In this document: one piece after another, positions 18,730-27,355 of the stretch | Layout of the letters: each line of letters starts with the position of its first letter | Position numbering within the stretch: the first letter of the stretch is position 1 | Assembly: GCF_014638745.1 (NCBI RefSeq) | Contig: NZ_BMFO01000003.1 | Coordinates: 153,052-205,826 of the forward strand | Source: Arenimonas maotaiensis | GTDB lineage: Bacteria; Pseudomonadota; Gammaproteobacteria; Xanthomonadales; Xanthomonadaceae | Direction of reading: 5' to 3' | DNA length: 52,775 nucleotides | The notes under the pieces: model-generated | What the model saw: only the letters and a program-made list of their open reading frames with translations | Told to the model about the DNA's origin: nothing | The model's database searches: none | Program-made: the position numbers and the translations under genes

Positions 18730-18842
18730 GGGGTTCTCTCTCTTCTGGGTGTGTGGTATTCCGGATGACCACCGCCCGCGGGGTATGGCGCACACGCCCA
18801 TACCCACGCGCACGGCGCGGACACGGCTACATTAACCCAATA

Positions 18843-18864
18843 TTTACAGGCTGACTAGTGTAAA
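18843..18864. promoter_or_regulatory. Inverted repeat TTTACA-N10-TGTAAA upstream of the esterase autotransporter
   Basis: A 22-base dyad with perfect 6-base arms lies ~115 bases upstream of the autotransporter start. On the minus strand, TTTACA is followed after 16 bases by TATTGG, so the dyad could cover the -35 region of that gene's promoter. Regulator unknown. Confidence 0.4.
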
Positions 18865-18877
18865 AGCCCTAATTCGG

Positions 18878-19405
18878 CTATGGCCGGCCGGCGCCGTTCG
18901 GCCGGTGCCGTTGCCGGAAGCGGCGGGCCTCGAAACGGCCCGCTGCCCATAGCCCGTGCAGCAGCACGGCGGTGGCCAAGCCCGCGGCCGCGCCGCCCAG
19001 AATCAAGGCCAGGGCGCCGTCCACGGCCGCGTTTCCGGCCGGCAGCCGCAGTAGCGTCATCAACGCCTGCCCGATGGCATAGGTGGCGATGTAGATCGGT
19101 CCGAGCGTCAGCGGGTTGTTGATCATCTGGATCGCCACGGTCACGGTCAGGTTGGCCCGGCCCAGGCAGGCGGCGGCGAAGGCGATCGGAATCTGCAACC
19201 CGTAGCTGGGCATGAAGGTCAGCAGGCTGCCCAGATAGATCGCACGCAGCACCGGCGCATCGCGGAACGACCACAGGAACGGATAGCGGCGGGCGTAGGC
19301 CGCGAAGCGCTTCAGCACCGGATAGCGGTGGATGTTGGCGCGCCGCGGCAAGGGCTTGAGCAGGGCGCGCACCCGCTTCCGGCGGCGGAGCCAGCGCGCG
19401 CGCAT
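18878..19405 (-). CDS. DUF2062 family membrane protein
   Basis: A 175-residue protein whose basic N-terminus ('RRRKRVRALLKPLPRR') precedes three or so hydrophobic segments. The block 'FMPSYGLQIPIAFAAA' followed by 'RANLTVTVAIQMINNPLT' is the DUF2062 signature. Function is not established for the family. It overlaps the end of mnmG by one base pair of start/stop (TGATG), implying coupling to mnmG translation. Confidence 0.87.
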   Translation of the reverse strand: MRARWLRRRKRVRALLKPLPRRANIHRYPVLKRFAAYARRYPFLWSFRDAPVLRAIYLGSLLTFMPSYGLQIPIAFAAACLGRANLTVTVAIQMINNPLTLGPIYIATYAIGQALMTLLRLPAGNAAVDGALALILGGAAAGLATAVLLHGLWAAGRFEARRFRQRHRPNGAGRP

Positions 19406-21288
19406 CAGGCGGCGGCGCGGCGGCGTTTGGTGAGCTGGATCAGCAGCAGCGACAGGGCGGCCGGGGTCATGCCGGGAATGCGCTGGGCCTGGCCCAGGGT
19501 TTCCGGGCGCGCCGCTTTGAGTTTGCCCTGCAGTTCGTTGGACAGGCCCGGAATGCCGCTGAAGTCGAAGTCGGCCGGAATCGCGGTGTTTTCGTGTTTC
19601 TTCTGCTTGGCGATGTCGTCGTGCTGGCGGCTCAGGTAGCCGGCGTATTTGGCGGCGATTTCCACCTGTTCGGCAACCTTGGCCGATTCGGCCGGCGGGC
19701 CGAATTCGGGCACGGCGGTCAGCGCCGCGTAGCCCAGTTCCGGCCGTTTCAGCAGATCGAGGGCGTTGCCTTCACGGCTGGGCGCGATGCCGGTATCGCG
19801 CTCCAGCGCCTTGGCCAGCACGCCGCCAGGCGCCACCCACAGCGCGCGCAGGCGTTCGCTTTCGGCCGCCACCGCCGCCATCTTGCGTTCGAACGCCTCG
19901 CGGCGCGCGTCGTCCACCAGCCCGAGCTCGATGCCGGCCGGCGTCAGCCGCGCATCGGCGTTGTCCTCGCGCAGCTGCAGCCGGTATTCGGCGCGGCTGG
20001 TGAACATGCGGTAGGGCTCGGTGGTGCCGTGCGTGATCAGGTCGTCGATCAGCACGCCGATGTAGGCCTCGTCGCGGCCCGGCGACCAGGCTGGCAGCTC
20101 GCGCGCGTGGCGGGCGGCGTTCAGGCCGGCGATCAGGCCCTGCGCGCCGGCTTCCTCGTAACCGGTGGTGCCGTTGATCTGGCCGGCGAAGAACAGGCCG
20201 GCCACGGTCTTGGTCTCCAGGCTGGCCTTCAGTCCGCGCGGATCGAAGTAATCGTATTCGATGGCGTAGCCGGGGCGCGTGATGTGCGCGTTCTCGAAGC
20301 CGCGGATCGAACGCACCAGCGCCAACTGCACGTCGTACGGCAGGGAGGTGGAGATGCCGTTCGGGTAGATCTCGTAGGTGTCCAGGCCCTCGGGCTCGAT
20401 GAACACCTGGTGCGAGGTGCGGTCGGCGAAGCGCACGATCTTGTCCTCGATCGACGGGCAATAGCGCGGCCCGATGCCTTCGATCACGCCCGAGTACATC
20501 GGCGAACGGTCCAGGCCGCCGCGGATGATGTCGTGCGTGCGCTCGTTGGTGTGGCTGATCCAGCAGCTGATCTGGCGTGGGTGCTCGCGGCCGGTGGCCA
20601 TATAGCTGAAGCCGGGAATCGGATCGTCGCCGGGCTGTTCCTCGAACACCGAATAATCCAAGGTGCGGCCGTCGATGCGCGGCGGCGTGCCGGTCTTCAG
20701 CCGGTCGACCCGGAACGGGCCGTCGCGCAGGCGTTCGGCCAGGCGGCTGGACGGCGGATCGCCGGCGCGGCCGCCGGCGTAATTCGTGAGCCCGACGTGG
20801 ATCTTGCCGGCCAGGAAGGTGCCGGCGGTCAGCACGATGGCACGCGCCTCGAAGCGCAGGCCGGTCTGGGTGATGGCGGCCACGGCGCGGCCGTTCTCGA
20901 TGACCAGGTCATCGACCGCCTGTTGGAACAGGCTGAGGTTCGGCTGCGATTCGACCATGGCGCGTACGGCGGCTTTGTACAGGGCGCGGTCGGCCTGGGC
21001 GCGGGTGGCGCGCACGGCCGGGCCCTTGGAGGCGTTGAGCGTGCGCCATTGGATGCCGGCACGGTCGGCGGCGCGCGCCATGACGCCGCCGAGGGCGTCG
21101 ATTTCCTTGACCAGATGGCCTTTGCCGATGCCGCCGATGGCCGGGTTGCAGCTCATCGCGCCCACGGTTTCGATGTTGTGGGTCAGCAGCAATGTGCGCG
21201 CGCCGGCGCGCGCCGAAGCCATGGCGGCCTCGGTGCCGGCGTGGCCGCCGCCGATCACGATCACATCGAAGGAATGGTGGGAGTGCAT
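19405..21288 (-). CDS. mnmG: tRNA uridine-5-carboxymethylaminomethyl modification enzyme MnmG (GidA)
   Basis: MnmG, with MnmE, installs the cmnm5 group on wobble uridine 34 of certain tRNAs, using FAD. The 627-residue length matches E. coli (629). Visible are the FAD-binding [10 protein letters not shown] near residues 13-22, '[14 protein letters not shown]', '[12 protein letters not shown]', '[10 protein letters not shown]' and '[14 protein letters not shown]', all family hallmarks. I took the ATG at complement 21288, giving the usual histidine-containing start. Its gene is followed by a coupled DUF2062 gene. Confidence 0.97.
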   Translation of the reverse strand: MHSHHSFDVIVIGGGHAGTEAAMASARAGARTLLLTHNIETVGAMSCNPAIGGIGKGHLVKEIDALGGVMARAADRAGIQWRTLNASKGPAVRATRAQADRALYKAAVRAMVESQPNLSLFQQAVDDLVIENGRAVAAITQTGLRFEARAIVLTAGTFLAGKIHVGLTNYAGGRAGDPPSSRLAERLRDGPFRVDRLKTGTPPRIDGRTLDYSVFEEQPGDDPIPGFSYMATGREHPRQISCWISHTNERTHDIIRGGLDRSPMYSGVIEGIGPRYCPSIEDKIVRFADRTSHQVFIEPEGLDTYEIYPNGISTSLPYDVQLALVRSIRGFENAHITRPGYAIEYDYFDPRGLKASLETKTVAGLFFAGQINGTTGYEEAGAQGLIAGLNAARHARELPAWSPGRDEAYIGVLIDDLITHGTTEPYRMFTSRAEYRLQLREDNADARLTPAGIELGLVDDARREAFERKMAAVAAESERLRALWVAPGGVLAKALERDTGIAPSREGNALDLLKRPELGYAALTAVPEFGPPAESAKVAEQVEIAAKYAGYLSRQHDDIAKQKKHENTAIPADFDFSGIPGLSNELQGKLKAARPETLGQAQRIPGMTPAALSLLLIQLTKRRRAAA

Positions 21289-21360
21289 AGCGCGCCATTT
21301 TCGCCGATTTCCGGCCAAACACCAAACGCCGCGGCGCCCCCGTTCAGCACCCGGCGCGGC

Positions 21361-22395
21361 TCAGGGTTCGTCGTCGACGGTCGGCGTCGTGCGTTGCGTC
21401 TTGGTCGGCCGTTCCGCTCTCGGCGCGGCAGCCGGCCGCACCTGCTGCGCCGTTTGCCGGGCTTCGCGGGCCGGCATCGGTTGCCGGACGACCGGTTGCG
21501 GCATCGGCATCGCCTGCGGACGCGGCGCTTGTTGGCGTTCGATCAGGCCGGCGCGGCCGCGGGCGTCATCGTCGGCACGCGGCGATTCGACCCGCGTGGG
21601 ACGTTCGATGCGCGGCAAACGGATTTGCGGCGCTGTCGTATCGGCCTTCGGACGTTCGCTACGCGGCGGTACATTCCAAACCGGCTGTTCTGGGCGATCC
21701 TCGCGCACCCGTGGCCGCTCCGGGCGCTCGGGCCGTCGCGATGGCAGCGGAGTGTCGTCCGTCGGTCCGTCATTCGATTCGCCGGTGGGAATCGGTGGCG
21801 TCGGTTTCGGTGGGCGCGGTCGGCCCGGGCGTTCGGCTTCCGGGAAACCGGGCCGCGGCGGACGGGTGACCGGGCGCACAATGACCGGTGCATCGGAATC
21901 GCCCGGCTCGACCACCGGCGGAACCGGCACCGGTTTCGGCGGTTTGGGCGGCTTCGGTTTCGGCGGGCGCGGTGGATGGTAGCCGCCGTAGTAGGGCCAA
22001 CCGAAGCCGGGCCAGGCGCCGTAACTGGGCCAGCCGTAGCTCGGACCGTAATACGAGTAGTAGGGATTCGGCCAATAACCCCAGCCGTACCGCGGATGCC
22101 GTCCGTAACAATAGGCATCGCCGTACCAGCAGTTGCCGTACGGGATGAAGCCGCCGTAGCCGCCGAACTGCAGGTTGAAGCTGAAATGCGGGCCGCCGCC
22201 GTAGAGTGAGCCGTAATAACCGTCGTCATAACGGTCGTCATCGTCGTAATAACCGTCGCTGTAATAGCCGTCGTCGTAGCCGGTGTAGCCGTCGCCCGGT
22301 TCGCCGTAATGGCCGTCGTCGGCGTAATACGAGGTGGTGACGCATCCGCCCAAGGCGCTCAGGCCGATGGCGCACAGCAACAGTCGCAATTTCAT
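21361..22395 (-). CDS. Low-complexity lipoprotein, Tyr/Gly/Asp-rich then Pro/Arg-rich
   Basis: I do not recognise a family. The 344-residue product has a lipoprotein signal with lipobox ALGGC and Cys18. Residues ~24-60 are dominated by Asp, Gly and Tyr (repeated DGYY units), ~60-130 by aromatic Gly-Tyr-Trp-Pro repeats, and ~130-344 by proline with Lys then Arg, ending in a Gln/Ala/Arg-rich tail. Such a mixture suggests an extended, disordered surface or periplasmic protein anchored in the outer membrane; that is inference. It is 72 bases upstream of mnmG on the same strand, with its own intergenic region shared with the divergent eamA gene. Confidence 0.7.
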   Translation of the reverse strand: MKLRLLLCAIGLSALGGCVTTSYYADDGHYGEPGDGYTGYDDGYYSDGYYDDDDRYDDGYYGSLYGGGPHFSFNLQFGGYGGFIPYGNCWYGDAYCYGRHPRYGWGYWPNPYYSYYGPSYGWPSYGAWPGFGWPYYGGYHPPRPPKPKPPKPPKPVPVPPVVEPGDSDAPVIVRPVTRPPRPGFPEAERPGRPRPPKPTPPIPTGESNDGPTDDTPLPSRRPERPERPRVREDRPEQPVWNVPPRSERPKADTTAPQIRLPRIERPTRVESPRADDDARGRAGLIERQQAPRPQAMPMPQPVVRQPMPAREARQTAQQVRPAAAPRAERPTKTQRTTPTVDDEP

Positions 22396-22441
22396 TCGGA
22401 CGGCTCCGGAATTGACCCCATGCAGCCAGTGTAGGCGGAAG

Positions 22442-22471
22442 TTGTGAATCCGGCCTGAATTCACCGACAAT
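22442..22471 (+). promoter_or_regulatory. Candidate promoter for the EamA transporter gene
   Basis: TTGTGA (22442-22447) and GACAAT (22466-22471) with an 18-base spacer lie 38 bases before the chosen start, in the divergent gap next to the lipoprotein gene. Confidence 0.4.
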
Positions 22472-22509
22472 AGCGTTCCGGCACCGACGCCGATTCCGTG
22501 GAGAACCGC

Positions 22510-23442
22510 ATGCTGCACCAGGCCTCAGGGCAATGGAAACTCGGCCTGATGCTGGCCTTGGTCACCGCCGCGTGCTGGGCCACCCTGCCGGTGGCGCTCA
22601 AACTCAGCCTGCAGGTCATCGACCCGCTGACCCTGACCTGGTTCCGCTTCGCGTTCGCCGCCGTGTTCATGCTGCTCTGGCTGGGGCGCAAGCGGCAGCT
22701 GGCGCCGATCGCGGCCTTGGGCGGCCGGCACCGCATCCTGCTGGTGGCCGCCACCGTGCTGCTGGTCGGCAACTACGTCGGCTACATCCTCGGCGTGCAG
22801 TACACCTCGCCCGGCAACGCGCAACTGCTGATCCAGCTGGCGCCGCTGCTGATGGCGGTCGGCGGCGTGCTTATCTTCAAAGAGCATTTCCTGCCGGGCC
22901 AGTGGCTGGGCTTGGCGATCATCGTGCTCGGCCTGGGGCTGTTCTTCCGCGATCAATTGATCGGCGGCTTCGTGTCCGGCGACGCCTATCTGCTCGGCTC
23001 GGCCATCGTGGCGCTGGCGGCGTTGTCCTGGGCCGCGTACGCGCTGATCCAGAAGCAGCTGTTGATGCGTCTGAGTTCGCAGCAGGTGCTGACCGCGATC
23101 TATGTGGTTTCCGCATTGATGTTGTGGCCGCTGGCGCATCCCTCGGCCTTGGCCGGCTTGGATGCCCTGCACTGGGGACTGCTGTTGTTCTGCGCGTTGA
23201 ACACGCTGGTGGCCTACGGCGCGTTCGCCGAAGCGTTGGAACACTGGCAGGCCTCGCGCGTGTCGGCGGTACTGGCCACCACGCCCCTGCTCTGCCTGTT
23301 GGCGGTGGCGGCGGTGCATGCACTGTGGCCGTCGGTCATCGCGCCGGAACACGTCAGCGCCGTCGGTTTCGCCGGCGCGGCCTTGGTGGTGGTCGGTTCG
23401 GCCTTGAGCAGCCTGTTGGGCCAGAGCAAACCGGAGTCCTGA
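22510..23442 (+). CDS. EamA-family drug/metabolite transporter
   Basis: A 310-residue protein with about ten hydrophobic segments arranged as two EamA repeats, the second beginning around 'GDAYLLGSAIVALAALSWAAYALIQ'. EamA proteins are inner-membrane permeases for metabolites such as amino acids or nucleotide sugars. The start is ATG 22510, with GGAG seven bases before it; the GTG at 22498 lies inside that ribosome site. Substrate is unknown, but the next gene, an amino acid lyase one base downstream, may point to amino-acid metabolism (inference). Confidence 0.88.
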   Translation: MLHQASGQWKLGLMLALVTAACWATLPVALKLSLQVIDPLTLTWFRFAFAAVFMLLWLGRKRQLAPIAALGGRHRILLVAATVLLVGNYVGYILGVQYTSPGNAQLLIQLAPLLMAVGGVLIFKEHFLPGQWLGLAIIVLGLGLFFRDQLIGGFVSGDAYLLGSAIVALAALSWAAYALIQKQLLMRLSSQQVLTAIYVVSALMLWPLAHPSALAGLDALHWGLLLFCALNTLVAYGAFAEALEHWQASRVSAVLATTPLLCLLAVAAVHALWPSVIAPEHVSAVGFAGAALVVVGSALSSLLGQSKPES

Positions 23443-23443
23443 C

Positions 23444-24355
23444 ATGATCCATTACGACGACATCCTTGCCGCCGCCGCGCGCATCGCGCCCTATGCCGTC
23501 AACACGCCGGTGAAATCCTCGGCAGCGCTCGACGCCCTGGCCGGCGCCACGTTGCTGTTCAAATGCGAGAACCTGCAGGTCGGCGGCGCGTTCAAGTTCC
23601 GCGGTGCCTGCAACGCGGTGTTCGCGCTGAGCGACGCCCAGGCCGCGCGCGGCGTGGTCACCCATTCCTCCGGCAATCACGGTGCGGCATTGGCGCGCGC
23701 CGCCAAGCTGCGCGGCATCGCCGCGCATGTGGTGGTGCCCGAAGGCGCGGTGCAGTCCAAGCTCGATGCCATCCGCGACGCCGGCGCCATCGTGCACCGC
23801 TGCGCGCCGACGCAAGCCGCGCGCGAACAGACCGCCCGCGAGCTGGTGGAAAAGCTGGGCGCCACCTTGGTGCATCCGTATGAAGATCCGCTGGTGATGG
23901 CCGGCCAAGGCACGGCCGCGCTGGAATTGCTGGCGCAGGCACCGGCGCTCGATGCGGTGCTGGCGCCGGTCGGCGGCGGCGGCCTGATTTCCGGCACCGC
24001 CATCGCGCTCGATCCGGTCGATGTGCCGCTGTACGGCGTCGAACCCGACGGCGCGGCCGACACCGTGGCGTCGCTGGCGGCCAAGGAGCGCATCACCCAC
24101 ATCGTGCCGGACACGCTGTGCGACGGCCTGCGTGCGGTGGTCGGCGTGCCGAACTTCGCCATCATCCGCGAGCACGTGCTGCAGGTGCTGACCGTGAGCG
24201 ACGCGCAATGCGTGGCGGCGCAGGCACTGGCGGCCGAGCATCTCGGCATGGTCATCGAGCCGAGCAGCGCCACGGTGCTGGCGGCGGTGCTGGCCTATCC
24301 CGACCTGTTCAAGGGCAAGCGCCTGGGCCTGATCCTGACCGGCGGCAATGTCTGA
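23444..24355 (+). CDS. Threonine dehydratase/serine racemase-like PLP enzyme
   Basis: A 303-residue fold-type II PLP enzyme. The lysine motif 'GGAFKFRGA' (Schiff base), the phosphate/substrate loop 'SSGNHG' and the glycine-rich PLP-phosphate loop 'GGGGLISG' are all present. Threonine/serine ammonia-lyase and serine racemase share these motifs and cannot be told apart here; there is no C-terminal ACT domain, so it resembles the catabolic or racemase type rather than IlvA. It starts one base after the EamA stop. Confidence 0.85.
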   Translation: MIHYDDILAAAARIAPYAVNTPVKSSAALDALAGATLLFKCENLQVGGAFKFRGACNAVFALSDAQAARGVVTHSSGNHGAALARAAKLRGIAAHVVVPEGAVQSKLDAIRDAGAIVHRCAPTQAAREQTARELVEKLGATLVHPYEDPLVMAGQGTAALELLAQAPALDAVLAPVGGGGLISGTAIALDPVDVPLYGVEPDGAADTVASLAAKERITHIVPDTLCDGLRAVVGVPNFAIIREHVLQVLTVSDAQCVAAQALAAEHLGMVIEPSSATVLAAVLAYPDLFKGKRLGLILTGGNV

Positions 24356-24447
24356 TCGTTTCCCGCATGGGCCGGTGCGGTCTGGGTCGCCATTGACAGC
24401 CATTCAGGAGCGCTGAATAATCGCCGGAACACACAAAGGGGCGGGAC

Positions 24448-24990
24448 GTGTTTCGAGCAATTCTGTTGGCCGTATCGGCAGCCCTCCCGTTTTATGCGTC
24501 CGCGCAGTCGTCCGAACCGGCTCCCCAGGTCGTCCCGCCTTCGGTGCTCACCGCCAAAACCCCGGTATTGCTCGTGTTCGCTGATGAGGTGTCTTCGAAG
24601 TCCGCGGTCAAGGACGCCGAGGTCCGCTTCCGCTTGGCGGAAGACCTGCACGTTGGCGAGATCGTGGTGCCTAAAGGAACGCCCGCGTTCGGCGAAGTCG
24701 TGCATGTGCAGAAGGCCGGTTTGGGCGGCCGCGGCGGCGAATTGATCCTTGCCGCCCGCCACCTGGATTACCGCGGCCAGCGCATTCCGCTACGTTCGCT
24801 CAAGCCGTTGGCCACGCCCTACGCCGGCAAAAACCGTTCCGACGCCGCCTTGGCGGCAAGCTTCATTCCCTACGCCGGTTTGATGTCGATGTTCATCACC
24901 GGCGGCCAGATCGTCATTCCGGCCGGCACCGAAGCCTTGGCGTCGGTTGCCGCCGACACACCCGTTTCCGCCGTGCCCGAAACGCAATAA
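24448..24990 (+). CDS. Exported protein of unknown function
   Basis: A 180-residue protein with a signal peptide ending near ASA-Q (residues 17-20), starting at GTG 24448 after a purine-rich site. The mature part has a strand-like section including 'VGEIVVPKGTPAFGEVVHVQKAG', followed by 'FITGGQIVIPAGTEALASV', like secreted proteins that protect or shield surfaces, but I recognise no family. It is followed 33 bases later by another exported protein, and the pair ends in a shared terminator. Confidence 0.6.
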   Translation: MFRAILLAVSAALPFYASAQSSEPAPQVVPPSVLTAKTPVLLVFADEVSSKSAVKDAEVRFRLAEDLHVGEIVVPKGTPAFGEVVHVQKAGLGGRGGELILAARHLDYRGQRIPLRSLKPLATPYAGKNRSDAALAASFIPYAGLMSMFITGGQIVIPAGTEALASVAADTPVSAVPETQ

Positions 24991-25023
24991 CCATCCGTTC
25001 ATTCCACCCACCACGAGAGAATC

Positions 25024-25485
25024 ATGAAATCCTTCAATACCGTTCTGCTGCTCGCCGCTTCCGTCTTCATGGCTCCGGTTTCCGCCCAAGATGCCGCGCC
25101 GGTCGTCGCCGAAGCCCCCGACGCCGCCACCGCCGCCATCGGCACGCCCGAGCCCGGCAAAGCCTTGGTCGTCTTCTTCCGTCCGAGCGCATTCAAGGGC
25201 GCAGCCATCGGCTTCATCGTCCGCGAAGGCGAAACGGAACTCGGCAAGCTGCGCAACGCCAACTTCTTCACTCTCCAGGTCGAGCCGGGCAAGCACGAGT
25301 ACACCGTGCATTCCGAAGCCAAGGACGTCACCACCATCGAAGCCGAGGAAGGCGAAACCTATTTCCTTTCCGGCGAGATCAACATGGGCTTCATGGCCGG
25401 CCGCCCGAACCTGTCGCCGTCCGATCTGACCGCTTTCCGGGGCGCATTCCCGAAGCTGAAGCCGTCCAAGCCGCTGGGCGAATAA
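25024..25485 (+). CDS. Exported DUF2846-like protein
   Basis: A 153-residue protein with a signal peptide (cleavage likely after VSA at ~20-22). The mature part begins after an Ala/Pro-rich linker with 'PGKALVVFFRPSAFKGAA', followed by 'FFTLQVEPGKHEYTV', the pattern of DUF2846 domains, which are small beta-sandwich lipoprotein-like domains of unknown role. There is no lipobox cysteine. It sits downstream of another exported small protein and ends before a clear terminator. Confidence 0.7.
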   Translation: MKSFNTVLLLAASVFMAPVSAQDAAPVVAEAPDAATAAIGTPEPGKALVVFFRPSAFKGAAIGFIVREGETELGKLRNANFFTLQVEPGKHEYTVHSEAKDVTTIEAEEGETYFLSGEINMGFMAGRPNLSPSDLTAFRGAFPKLKPSKPLGE

Positions 25486-25503
25486 GCCGCATCCAGTTTG
25501 GAT

Positions 25504-25535
25504 AAACGGGCCCGCTTCGGCGGGTCCGTTTTTTT
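25504..25535 (+). terminator. Rho-independent terminator after the DUF2846-like gene
   Basis: A twelve-base-pair stem (with one G-U pair) capped by a stable TTCG tetraloop and followed by a run of eight to nine T. Confidence 0.9.
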
Positions 25536-25581
25536 GCGGCCCGCATCCCGAATTAAAACGCCCGTTGGCCGAAGCGCGTTT

Positions 25582-25587
25582 TATAAT
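25582..25587 (+). promoter_or_regulatory. -10 element of the fabV promoter
   Basis: A perfect TATAAT 48 bases before the fabV start, right after the upstream terminator. No consensus -35 is at the proper distance, so only the -10 is claimed. Confidence 0.5.
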
Positions 25588-25635
25588 CGTTCCTGACATT
25601 TAAGCGCCGTTCCCGGCCGCATCAGGACATATGCC

Positions 25636-26832
25636 ATGATCATCACCCCGAAGACCCGCGGATTCATCTGCACCACCACCCACCCGACCGGTTGCGAGCG
25701 ACACGTGGCGGAGCAGATCGAGGTAGTGAAAGAGCGCGGCCCGATCGCCGACGGCCCGAAGAAGGTGCTGGTGATCGGCGCCTCCACCGGCTACGGTTTG
25801 GCTTCGCGCATCGCCGCCGCCTTCGGTTCCGGTGCCGCCACGCTCGGCGTGTTCCTGGAGAAGCCGGCCACCGAAAGCAAGCCCGGCACCGCCGGCTGGT
25901 ACAACTCGGCCGCCTTCGAGAAAGCCGCGCACGCGGCCGGCCTGTATGCCAAGAGCGTCAACGGTGATGCCTTCTCGCACGCCATGCGCGCCAAGGTCAT
26001 CGAGCTGATCAAGGCCGACCTCGGCCAGGTCGATCTGGTGGTGTATTCGCTGGCCTCACCGGTGCGCAAGTTGCCGGATAGCGGCGAGCTGGTGCGTTCG
26101 GCGCTGAAGCCGATCGGCGCGCCGTACCAGTCCACCGCCATCGACACCAGCAAGGACGTCATCATCCACGCCGAGATCGAACCGGCCACCGAACAGGAAA
26201 TCGCCGACACCGTGACCGTGATGGGCGGCCAGGACTGGGAACTGTGGATGCAGGCCCTGCTCGAGGCCGGCGTGTTGGCCGAGGGCGTCAAGACCGTGTC
26301 GTACAGCTACATCGGCACCGACATCACCTGGCCGATCTACTGGCACGGCGCGCTGGGCAAGGCCAAGGAAGACATGGACCGCGCCGCCGCCGCGCTGCGC
26401 GACAAGCTCAAGCCGGTGCAGGGCGCCGCCAACGTCGCGGTGCTGAAGTCGGTGGTGACCCAGGCATCGGCCGCGATTCCGGTGATGCCGCTGTACATCT
26501 CGATCTGCTTCCGGGTGATGAAGCAGCTCGGCCTGCACGAAGGTCCGATCGAGCAGATCGACCGCATGTTCCGCACCGAACTGTACGGCGCCGGCAATGA
26601 CCGCGACGAGCAGCAGCGCATCCGCATGGACGACTGGGAACTGCGCGACGAAGTGCAGGACGCGGTCAAGCTGATCTGGCCGACGGTGACCAGCGACAAC
26701 CTGTTCGACACCACCGACTACGCCGCCTACAAGACCGAGTTCCTGAAGCTGTTCGGCTTCGGCCTGGCCGGCGTGGATTACGGCGCCGATGTCGATCCGG
26801 TGGTGCCGTTCGACGTCATCGAACTGGATTGA
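25636..26832 (+). CDS. fabV: Enoyl-ACP reductase FabV (trans-2-enoyl-CoA/ACP reductase)
   Basis: FabV reduces enoyl-ACP to acyl-ACP with NADH, the last step of each fatty-acid elongation round. The 398-residue length is standard. The Rossmann motif [11 protein letters not shown] begins at residue 48 and the catalytic pair Y235-X8-K244 is in place, at the same numbers as in characterised FabV proteins. FabV enzymes are known to be poorly sensitive to triclosan, unlike FabI. A consensus -10 is upstream and a strong terminator follows; it appears to be transcribed alone. Confidence 0.96.
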   Translation: MIITPKTRGFICTTTHPTGCERHVAEQIEVVKERGPIADGPKKVLVIGASTGYGLASRIAAAFGSGAATLGVFLEKPATESKPGTAGWYNSAAFEKAAHAAGLYAKSVNGDAFSHAMRAKVIELIKADLGQVDLVVYSLASPVRKLPDSGELVRSALKPIGAPYQSTAIDTSKDVIIHAEIEPATEQEIADTVTVMGGQDWELWMQALLEAGVLAEGVKTVSYSYIGTDITWPIYWHGALGKAKEDMDRAAAALRDKLKPVQGAANVAVLKSVVTQASAAIPVMPLYISICFRVMKQLGLHEGPIEQIDRMFRTELYGAGNDRDEQQRIRMDDWELRDEVQDAVKLIWPTVTSDNLFDTTDYAAYKTEFLKLFGFGLAGVDYGADVDPVVPFDVIELD

Positions 26833-26852
26833 GCCGCCGCCGCTCCGAATCG

Positions 26853-26879
26853 AAAACCCGCCATCCGGCGGGTTTTTTT
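26853..26879 (+). terminator. Rho-independent terminator after fabV
   Basis: Stem AAAACCCGCC / GGCGGGTTTT with an ATCC loop, followed by a T-run that ends at the stop codon of the convergent YkgJ-like gene. Confidence 0.9.
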
Positions 26880-27205
26880 CAGGCCGCGATCGGCGGCAGT
26901 CCGTGTTTGGCGCGCGCGCGGTTGCATTTGTCGTCGCCGGGTTGCAGTTCGCGGCAGGGCGAGGTGCGCTGCGGATAGACGGTGCAGGCTACCGCCTTGC
27001 CGACGGTGCCCGACAGCGCCGCGCAGCGCGGCGCGGCCGCGTTGGTGCCGGCCATGCAGCTGTAGGTGGGCGTCAGCGGCTCCACCAGCTCCGCGGGCAA
27101 ACCGTTGTGTTCGGCTTCGGCCCAGTAAAACGAGACCCGAAAATGCGCGCAACAGGCACCGCAGGCGGTGCAGGGCGAATCGTCGGGTGTGGCGCGGGAA
27201 GGCAT
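26879..27205 (-). CDS. YkgJ-family cysteine-cluster protein
   Basis: A 108-residue cytosolic protein with eight or nine cysteines. The N-terminal CTACGACC (CxxCxxCC) and the later 'CMAG', 'RCAAL', 'CTVYPQRTSPCREL' and 'DKCNRAR' are the YkgJ/UPF0153 pattern thought to bind zinc or an iron-sulfur cluster. Function is not established. It converges on fabV, its stop lying in the T-run of the fabV terminator, and diverges from the CsgG-like gene with 150 bases between. Confidence 0.87.
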   Translation of the reverse strand: MPSRATPDDSPCTACGACCAHFRVSFYWAEAEHNGLPAELVEPLTPTYSCMAGTNAAAPRCAALSGTVGKAVACTVYPQRTSPCRELQPGDDKCNRARAKHGLPPIAA

Positions 27206-27269
27206 GGGTGGCAGGGCATTCGGCGGCGGGCCAGTATAGCCAAATGCCGCTCCGTGCGCTGGCGTACGG

Positions 27270-27299
27270 TTGGCTGGTAGCCGTCTGCGGTGCTAAGAT
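27270..27299 (+). promoter_or_regulatory. Candidate promoter of the CsgG-like gene
   Basis: TTGGCT (27270-27275), an 18-base spacer and TAAGAT (27294-27299) preceded by TGC, an extended -10 form, 57 bases before the start codon. Confidence 0.45.
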
Positions 27300-27355
27300 G
27301 GCCCGGCAAGACTATGGACAACATTACATGCCTCTCGGGGGAAAGGAATAACGTC

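Noticed and set aside
16453-18768. 771-residue plus-strand open frame opposite the esterase autotransporter
   Set aside because: It crosses the bidirectional terminator and is antisense to a well-supported GDSL autotransporter; composition is typical of shadow frames.
19594-22209. 871-residue plus-strand open frame opposite mnmG and the Tyr-rich lipoprotein
   Set aside because: MnmG is certain on the minus strand, and the antisense translation has no recognisable domain.
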